NCBI RefSeq assembly: GCF_040643635.1
Contig: NZ_JBEYUS010000005.1
Span: forward strand, 118,328 to 182,327
Direction: 5' to 3'
DNA from: Saccharopolyspora_C sp040643635
GTDB lineage: Bacteria; Actinomycetota; Actinomycetes; Mycobacteriales; Pseudonocardiaceae
Length of the DNA stretch: 64,000 nt
Each line of letters begins with the position of its first letter. Within the stretch, counting starts at the first letter, position 1. Below are positions 59,140-64,000 of the stretch, in pieces. The translations under genes and the position numbers were made by a program. The notes below the pieces were generated by a model that saw only the letters and a list, made by a program, of their open reading frames with translations, searched no databases and was not told where the DNA came from.

Positions 59140-60306
59140 ATGCCCTCCCGTCCCGTCGTCGCCGAGGTCGAGACGTTCCCCCTCGAAGCCGAGCTCCCCG
59201 GCGGCGGCTACGGCGCATCCCGGAACGCGGTCGGCGCGCGGGTCGGCACCCTCGTCAAGATCACCACCTCGGACGGCACCACCGGCTGGGGCGAATCCTT
59301 CGGGCCGCCGCGGCTGACCGCGCCGTTCCTCGCCGAGCAGGCGCGGGAGCTCACCGGCCTGCCCGCCGACGTCCGCGAAGAGCTGGTGCTGCGGCGGCTG
59401 TGCACCGGCTACCACTTCACCTGCGGCGGACTGCACGTCGCCGCGAGCAGCGGGCTCGACGTGGCGCTGTGGGACGCGCAGGCGCGCCGGTTCGGCGTGC
59501 CGGTCGGCGAACTGCTCGGCGGCAGGTTGCGGGACCGGGTCGACGCCTACGCCTCCGGCGGCTACGTCACCCCGTCCCGCGACCTCGGCGAGTTCCGGGA
59601 GCGCATCGCCGAGCACGTCGCGGAGGGCTTCACCGCCGCGAAGATCAAGATCGGGCTCTCGCCCGCGGAGGACCGGGCGCGCACCGCCGCCACCCGCGAA
59701 CTCCTCGGCGACGACGGCCTGCTGCTCGTCGACTACAACGCCAACAACACGACCGCGACGCTGCGCCGCTCCTTCGACCGCATCCGCGACCTCGACCCGC
59801 ACTGGGTGGAGGAACCGCTGCCACCGGAGGACGCCGTCGGCTGGCGGGCGCTCGACCTCGGCGTCCCCGTGTCCGGTGGAGAAGCCCTCTACACCCGCTA
59901 CGGTTTCCGCGACCCGATCGCGGAGCAGCGGTTCGACGTCGTGCAACCGGACCTCGCGAAGTGCGGCGGCTTCACCGAAGCGCAGGTGATCCGCCAGCTC
60001 GCCACCACCTGGAGCCTGCAGCTGTCCCCGCACTGCTGGGGGTCCGGCGTGGCGCAGGCCGCGACCCTGCAACTGCTGTCGGCGGTGCCCACCGCCCCGT
60101 TCGGCGAGCACGGCGGCGCACCGCTGCTGTTCGAGTTCGACCGCGGCCCGAACCCGCTGCGCGAAGGCGTGCTGGCCACCCCGATCCGCGCGGAGGGCGG
60201 CGTGGTGGCCATCCCGGACGGGCCGGGACTCGGCGTCACCGTCGACGAGGACTGGCTGCGGGCCCACCGGCTCGACGAGGTCGCGGTGCTGGCCCGCGCT
60301 TCTTGA
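59140..60306 (+). CDS. mandelate racemase/muconate lactonizing-type sugar acid dehydratase
   Basis: A 388-aa enolase-superfamily enzyme. Lys168/Lys170 (AAKIKIG), Asp198 (VDYNANN), Glu224 (VEEPL), Glu248 (SGGEAL) and His298 (SPHCWGSG) are the expected residues. PHCWGSG marks a group near galactarate/glucarate and gluconate dehydratases. ATG 59140 follows AAGGAG; long upstream in-frame codons lack coding character. It is a second dehydratase of the locus, perhaps for another isomer. Confidence 0.87.
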   Translation: MPSRPVVAEVETFPLEAELPGGGYGASRNAVGARVGTLVKITTSDGTTGWGESFGPPRLTAPFLAEQARELTGLPADVREELVLRRLCTGYHFTCGGLHVAASSGLDVALWDAQARRFGVPVGELLGGRLRDRVDAYASGGYVTPSRDLGEFRERIAEHVAEGFTAAKIKIGLSPAEDRARTAATRELLGDDGLLLVDYNANNTTATLRRSFDRIRDLDPHWVEEPLPPEDAVGWRALDLGVPVSGGEALYTRYGFRDPIAEQRFDVVQPDLAKCGGFTEAQVIRQLATTWSLQLSPHCWGSGVAQAATLQLLSAVPTAPFGEHGGAPLLFEFDRGPNPLREGVLATPIRAEGGVVAIPDGPGLGVTVDEDWLRAHRLDEVAVLARAS

Positions 60307-60339
60307 CCTGTTCGCGGTGCGGAACCTCAGCGGTCTGCT

Positions 60340-60436
60340 CGCTGGGACCGCGGGCACCGGTTGCTCCGCCGCAGGTGAAAGTGCTGTCCGCGCGGGGGAG
60401 AGCCGCGGCGGTGCCGGTTGACCGGGTGATCGGCGG
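60340..60436. repeat. degenerate copy of the 138-bp repeat
   Basis: CGCTGGGACCGCGGGCACCGGTTGCTCCGCC and the later GCCGCGGCGGTGCCGGTTG match the element at 12442-12579 with substitutions. It lies just after the dehydratase stop in the gap 60307-60570. No gene is visible there. Confidence 0.65.
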
Positions 60437-60570
60437 GTTCGGCGGCTTCAGCGCAGGCAGGAGCAGGACGAGACCGGATCGGCCCGGTTCGCGGAAGCGG
60501 CCTGGTCGGGGTAGGCGCTGGGGCATGATGGCTCGGCGAGAGCGGTGCCCCCACCAGTTCGGAGCGAACC

Positions 60571-61227
60571 ATGCAGATCGTCGTCCTCGGCGCGACCGGG
60601 CGGACCGGCGGCGCCGCCGTCGAGCACGCCCTCGACCGCGGGCACCAGGTGACCGCGTACGCCCGCAACCCCGACGCGATCACCCCGCGACCCGGGCTCG
60701 CGGTCGCCGGGGGAGCGGTCGACGACGTGCCGGCGATGACGGCGGCCTTCGCCGGGCACGACGCCGTCGTCTCCTGCCTCGGCGCCCGCGTCGGAGCCGG
60801 ATACCTGCGGCACGGCACCGATTTCCAGCGGCGCAGCCTGCCGCGGATCCTCGACGCGATCGAGGCGGCCGCGGTGCCGCGGTTCGTGCTGCTGTCCTCG
60901 CTCGGCATCGGCGACACCGCCCGGAAGCAGTCCTTCGTGCCGCGCCTGTTCGCCCGCACCATCGCGAAGCGGCTGTTCGACGACAAGCTCGCCGCCGAGC
61001 GGGACCTGCCGCGGTGCGCGGCGGACTGGACCGCCGTCTACCCGGTGACGTTGCGGACCGGCCCGGCCGACGAGGACCGCGAACTCGCCCCGCTCGACGA
61101 GGTGACCGCGGTCCCCGGCATGCCGGTGCTGACCTTCGCCACCGTCGCGGCCGCCCTGGTCGACCTCGTGCCGGAGCGGGACGGCCCGCGGCGGCTCGTC
61201 CTCACCAGGCGCGGCGCCTGGCGCTGA
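60571..61227 (+). CDS. NAD(P)H-binding reductase-like protein
   Basis: A 218-aa atypical SDR with GATGRTGGAAVEHAL at the N-terminus and RFVLLSSLGIGDTARK in the middle, as in NAD(P)H-binding (biliverdin reductase B/flavin reductase-like) proteins. The catalytic Tyr is not evident. The gene stands alone and ends three bases before the convergent MFS gene. Substrate unknown. Confidence 0.82.
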   Translation: MQIVVLGATGRTGGAAVEHALDRGHQVTAYARNPDAITPRPGLAVAGGAVDDVPAMTAAFAGHDAVVSCLGARVGAGYLRHGTDFQRRSLPRILDAIEAAAVPRFVLLSSLGIGDTARKQSFVPRLFARTIAKRLFDDKLAAERDLPRCAADWTAVYPVTLRTGPADEDRELAPLDEVTAVPGMPVLTFATVAAALVDLVPERDGPRRLVLTRRGAWR

Positions 61228-61230
61228 CCG

Positions 61231-62517
61231 CTACTTCTCGGCGCGTTCCACCTCGGTGTCCTCCGCATCGGCGGTCCGGCCGGGTTCCGCCGCGTCGCGG
61301 CGGCCGCTGGTCTCGGGGGCGGCGAACCAGGCGGCGAGCGCCAGCACCGCGGTCAGTCCGGTCACCGCGAACGCGGCCTGGTAGGAGATGAGGTCGGCGA
61401 GCATCCCTGTGACCAGCGGCCCGAGGATCGCCCCGACGTCCGCGGTCATCTGGAACGCGGCCAGCACCGGGCCGCCCTTGCCCTTCGCCCCGACGAGGTC
61501 GGCGACGGCCGCGTTCTGCGCCGGGTTCAGCAGCCCGGCTCCGACCCCGGCGACCAGCGACACCGCCAGGAACACCGGCACCGAACCGGTGGAACCCAGC
61601 GCCGCGGTCCCGAGACCGGACACGGCGAGGCCGATCAGCACCAGCGGTTTCCGCCCGTGCCGGTCGGACAACCGCCCGGACACCATGATCACGGCGGCGT
61701 TGCCGACGGCGAACACCGACAGCGCCACCCCGCCCATCGCCTGCGTGGACCGCAGCGCCTCCACCACGAACAGCGGGATCAGCGCGATCCGCACCCCGTA
61801 CACCGCCCAGCCCATGCTGAAGTTCGACAGCATCGCCGCCCGGTAGGTGCGCGAGCGCAGCGCCTCGCGGACCGTCATCGCCGGGACGTCGTCCTTCACC
61901 GGCGCCGCCAGCGTCGACTTCCGGAGCAGCAGCCAGCCGACGAACGCGGCGAGGAACAGCGCCGCCCCGTAGGTCAGGAACGGCATCCGCAGCGAGAACC
62001 CCACCATGACGCTGCCGATGATCGGCCCGGAGATGTTGCCCAGCAGGAAGCTCGTCGCCCACAACCCGGACGCGCGCCCCCGCTGCAGCGGCGGCGCGAG
62101 CCGCACCAGCAGCGCCACCACCGACACCGTGAACATGGTGGAGCCGATGCCACCGAGCGCGCGGAACACCAGCAGCTGCCAGTAGGAATCGGCGAACGCG
62201 CAGGCCGCGCTGCTGACGCCGACGATGCTGATGCCCCACACGTAGATCGGCCGCTCGCCGAACCAGGCCACCAGCCGCCCGCTGACCGGCGCGAAGGCCA
62301 GCCGCATGAACGCGAACGCGCTCACGATGAACGACGCCGCCGTCACGCCCACGTCGAACGAGGTCGCGAAGGCGGGCAGCGCGGGGGACACGATGCCCAT
62401 GCCGATCGCGACGATGAAGCTGCCGCCGACCAGGATCCAGATCTCGCGGGGCAACCGCGCCTCGGTGCCGGGCCCGGCACCGCCCGACGGCTGGTTCGAC
62501 GACTCACCTGACACCAC
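61231..62517 (-). CDS. MFS transporter, drug:H+ antiporter type
   Basis: About 428 aa with 12 helices. PREIWILVGGSFIVAIGMGIVSPALPAFATSF, RLAFAPVSGRLVAWFGERPIYVWG (motif A region) and GNISGPIIGS (motif C-like) suggest a DHA1-type exporter. GTG 62517 has GGAAG eight bases upstream; GTG 62514 and an upstream TTG are alternatives. A charged, Glu-rich C-terminal tail is cytoplasmic. Substrate unknown. Confidence 0.85.
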   Translation of the reverse strand: MVSGESSNQPSGGAGPGTEARLPREIWILVGGSFIVAIGMGIVSPALPAFATSFDVGVTAASFIVSAFAFMRLAFAPVSGRLVAWFGERPIYVWGISIVGVSSAACAFADSYWQLLVFRALGGIGSTMFTVSVVALLVRLAPPLQRGRASGLWATSFLLGNISGPIIGSVMVGFSLRMPFLTYGAALFLAAFVGWLLLRKSTLAAPVKDDVPAMTVREALRSRTYRAAMLSNFSMGWAVYGVRIALIPLFVVEALRSTQAMGGVALSVFAVGNAAVIMVSGRLSDRHGRKPLVLIGLAVSGLGTAALGSTGSVPVFLAVSLVAGVGAGLLNPAQNAAVADLVGAKGKGGPVLAAFQMTADVGAILGPLVTGMLADLISYQAAFAVTGLTAVLALAAWFAAPETSGRRDAAEPGRTADAEDTEVERAEK

Positions 62518-63019
62518 TGCCTCGCTTCCGCTGGATGATCCGGGGCTCCCGGCCAAGAGAGCTCAACCGCCGCGGAGCCCAGCGCATTCCCAGCAGGTGG
62601 CGTCCCCTTGACATCGCGCGGCGACGCCGTTCCGGGCGCGCGCTGTGATCGACTTCATGCGCCGCCGCAGGGCTCGCACCGTGCTAGGTTCGCGGCCGGA
62701 GATGCCGTCCGTCGCCACGCCTTCCGTCGCGTCCCGTGCAGTCCCTGTACGCAGTGACCGCAGACGGAGCAGGCGCAGCGCGTCCCGGATGCGGCACCCG
62801 GTGAGAGCGGAATCCCGTTGCCCCGTCGCCGTTTCCCGCGGTGCGTCCGCCACCTCTGCTCCGGTCGGCCCCGTTCCGGCCGACTCCGTTCCGGCCGGGT
62901 CGGCTCCCGCCGGTTCCGCCCGGACCGCCTCGGCGCGGACCGCCCCCGGTGCTCGGTCCCGAGCGGTGCGGCACCGCCGCACCGGTTCCGCGCACCCACT
63001 GCGAAACGAGAGGCGACCC
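62518..63019. other. divergent intergenic region with C/G-rich direct repeats
   Basis: This 500-bp gap separates the divergent MFS and metallo-beta-lactamase genes. It contains CCGTTCCGGCC twice in 24 bases near 62872-62898, with decayed neighbours, and the run is proline- and arginine-coding in every frame. I see no supported gene and no clear promoter. Confidence 0.5.
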
Positions 63020-64000
63020 GTGCCCGAACGCGCATTCCACCAGAGGTTCCCGGCCGACGACTGGTCGGTCGATGACCGCTGCATCAACTGCAACCTGGCC
63101 CGCCAGCACGCCCCCGGGATGATCGGCTTCGACCGCGATCACGGCCCCTACGGCGGGAAGTCGGTGATCCTGCGCCAGCCCGAGACCGACGAGGAGGTCC
63201 GCAACCTCTACCGAGCCGCGCACGCCTGCCCGACCCGGTCGGTGCACCCGCCCGGTGACGAGTGGGCGGTGGACGGCGACCCGTACCCGCAGCCGCTGGA
63301 CGAGGACGGGACCGTGCTGCTGTGCGGGCACACCTCGCTGCGGACGTTCGGCGCGATGTCGTACCTGTGCCGTCGCCCGGACGGCACCGCGATGATGATC
63401 GACACCCCGAAGTTCCGGCCGGTGCTGCCGAACCGCTTCCAGCAGGCCGTCGGGACGATCACCGACGTGCTGCTGACCCACGTGGACCACGTCGCGCACG
63501 GGCGGCAGTGGGCGGACGCGCTCGACGCTGTGGATCCACGAAGGCGACCTGGCGTCGCGGCCGGACGCCGACCGCGTGATCCGCGGCTCGGACCCGGTGG
63601 AGATCGGACCCGGCGTGGTCGCGCACCCGTTCCCCGGCCACAGCCGGGGACGACGCTGTTCATCGCGGACGAGCGGTGCTGCTTCGCCGGGGACGCGCTG
63701 TTCTGGTCGGAGTCCTACCGGCGGATCGACCTCGCCGACACGGTCGTCTACGACTCGGTGCGGACGTGGGCGCGGTCGGTGGCGAAGGGCGCCGAGGAGC
63801 TGACCTTCGAGTGGGTGCTGCCCGGGCACGGCCCGTACCACCGGCTGCCCGCGGCGGAGATGCGCGCGCGGCTGCGGGCGCTCGCGCGGCGCGCGGTGCA
63901 CTTCGAGGAGCCGGAACGCGACGACTACGGCGCAGAAGTACGTGCTGGAGCCGGTGTTCATGGAAGGCACCGACATCGCCAACGCGGCGGCGCAGCCGCC
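63020..64000 (+). pseudogene. ferredoxin-like/metallo-beta-lactamase fusion with frameshifts, cut by window end
   Basis: GTG 63020 follows GAGAGG. The N-terminal 80 residues have CINCNLAR and HACPTRSVH, as in a ferredoxin-like cap. A metallo-beta-lactamase domain follows (MMIDTPKF, VLLTHVDHVAHG). Near 63523-63531 the coding frame shifts by one (continuing TLWIHEGDLASRPDADRVIRG, VVAHPFPGHSRG), returns near 63645-63650 (TTLFIADERCCFAGDALFW), and shifts again near 63928-63934 (KYVLEPVFMEGTDIANAA). Third-position G/C bias follows the shifts. Either a decayed gene or local sequence errors. The 3' end lies beyond the window. Confidence 0.75.

Overview
The window is very GC-rich, densely packed actinobacterial DNA. 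Codons end almost always in G or C, GTG starts are common, and many genes overlap as ATGA or GTGA. It carries the actinobacterial XRE/DUF397 family, many TetR, GntR and IclR regulators, and large carbon-catabolism operons. The gene style fits a Pseudonocardiales genome, perhaps Saccharopolyspora-like, but this is an inference because no rRNA or other phylogenetic marker is present. I see no tRNA, rRNA, CRISPR array, transposase, prophage or PKS/NRPS cluster.

Layout. 0-6.7 kb: a Ser/Thr-kinase-like protein with a small basic upstream partner, a TetR/NAD(P)-binding-protein pair, an XRE regulator followed by four tandem DUF397 genes, and a secreted subtilase. 7-12.2 kb: a secreted GH43-type protein, the uric-acid operon (OHCU decarboxylase, HIU hydrolase, uricase), a divergent glycerate kinase that can use the glyoxylate-derived product, and a GntR regulator. 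12.6-17.8 kb: a LysR, MHS transporter, AidB-like acyl-CoA dehydrogenase and CaiB-type CoA-transferase. 18-24.3 kb: a DUF418 membrane protein, an XRE-cupin regulator facing an EamA exporter, and two oxidoreductase/TetR pairs. 24.5-27.8 kb: glucose-6-phosphate dehydrogenase coupled to a GH15 glucosidase. 28-37 kb: an orphan IclR effector domain and a GntR facing a pathway of unknown substrate (ThDP lyase, PaaK-like ligase, aldehyde dehydrogenase, gluconate-dehydrogenase-like small subunit, GMC oxidoreductase, FlK-type thioesterase). 37-40.6 kb: a HutC-type GntR with a clear double operator, a dicarboxylate transporter and a fumarase/aspartase-superfamily lyase.

40.6-50.4 kb holds a divergent two-component flavin monooxygenase system. 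The minus arm encodes a luciferase-like monooxygenase, two DUF1185 paralogues, an alpha/beta hydrolase and an aldehyde dehydrogenase. The plus arm encodes an unknown protein, a SnoaL-like protein, a flavin reductase, an NCS1 nucleobase-type permease and a degenerate RibB/RibA-like protein. This looks like an N-heterocycle ring-cleavage route. 51.3-60.3 kb is an aldaric-acid region: galactarate/talarate dehydratase, MFS importer, IclR, FAH-family enzyme, 2,5-dioxovalerate-type dehydrogenase, SnoaL-like protein, RraA-like aldolase and a second enolase-superfamily dehydratase. A 14-bp motif found identically at both ends probably makes it one IclR regulon. The window closes with an NAD(P)-binding protein, an MFS exporter and a metallo-beta-lactamase/ferredoxin fusion broken by three apparent frameshifts.

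Two families of intergenic repeats run through the window. One is a hairpin of exactly 47 bp (eight or more copies, five in tandem) whose arms co-vary between copies. The other is a 138-bp structured element with two full and two degenerate copies. Both lie mainly just past gene 3' ends.
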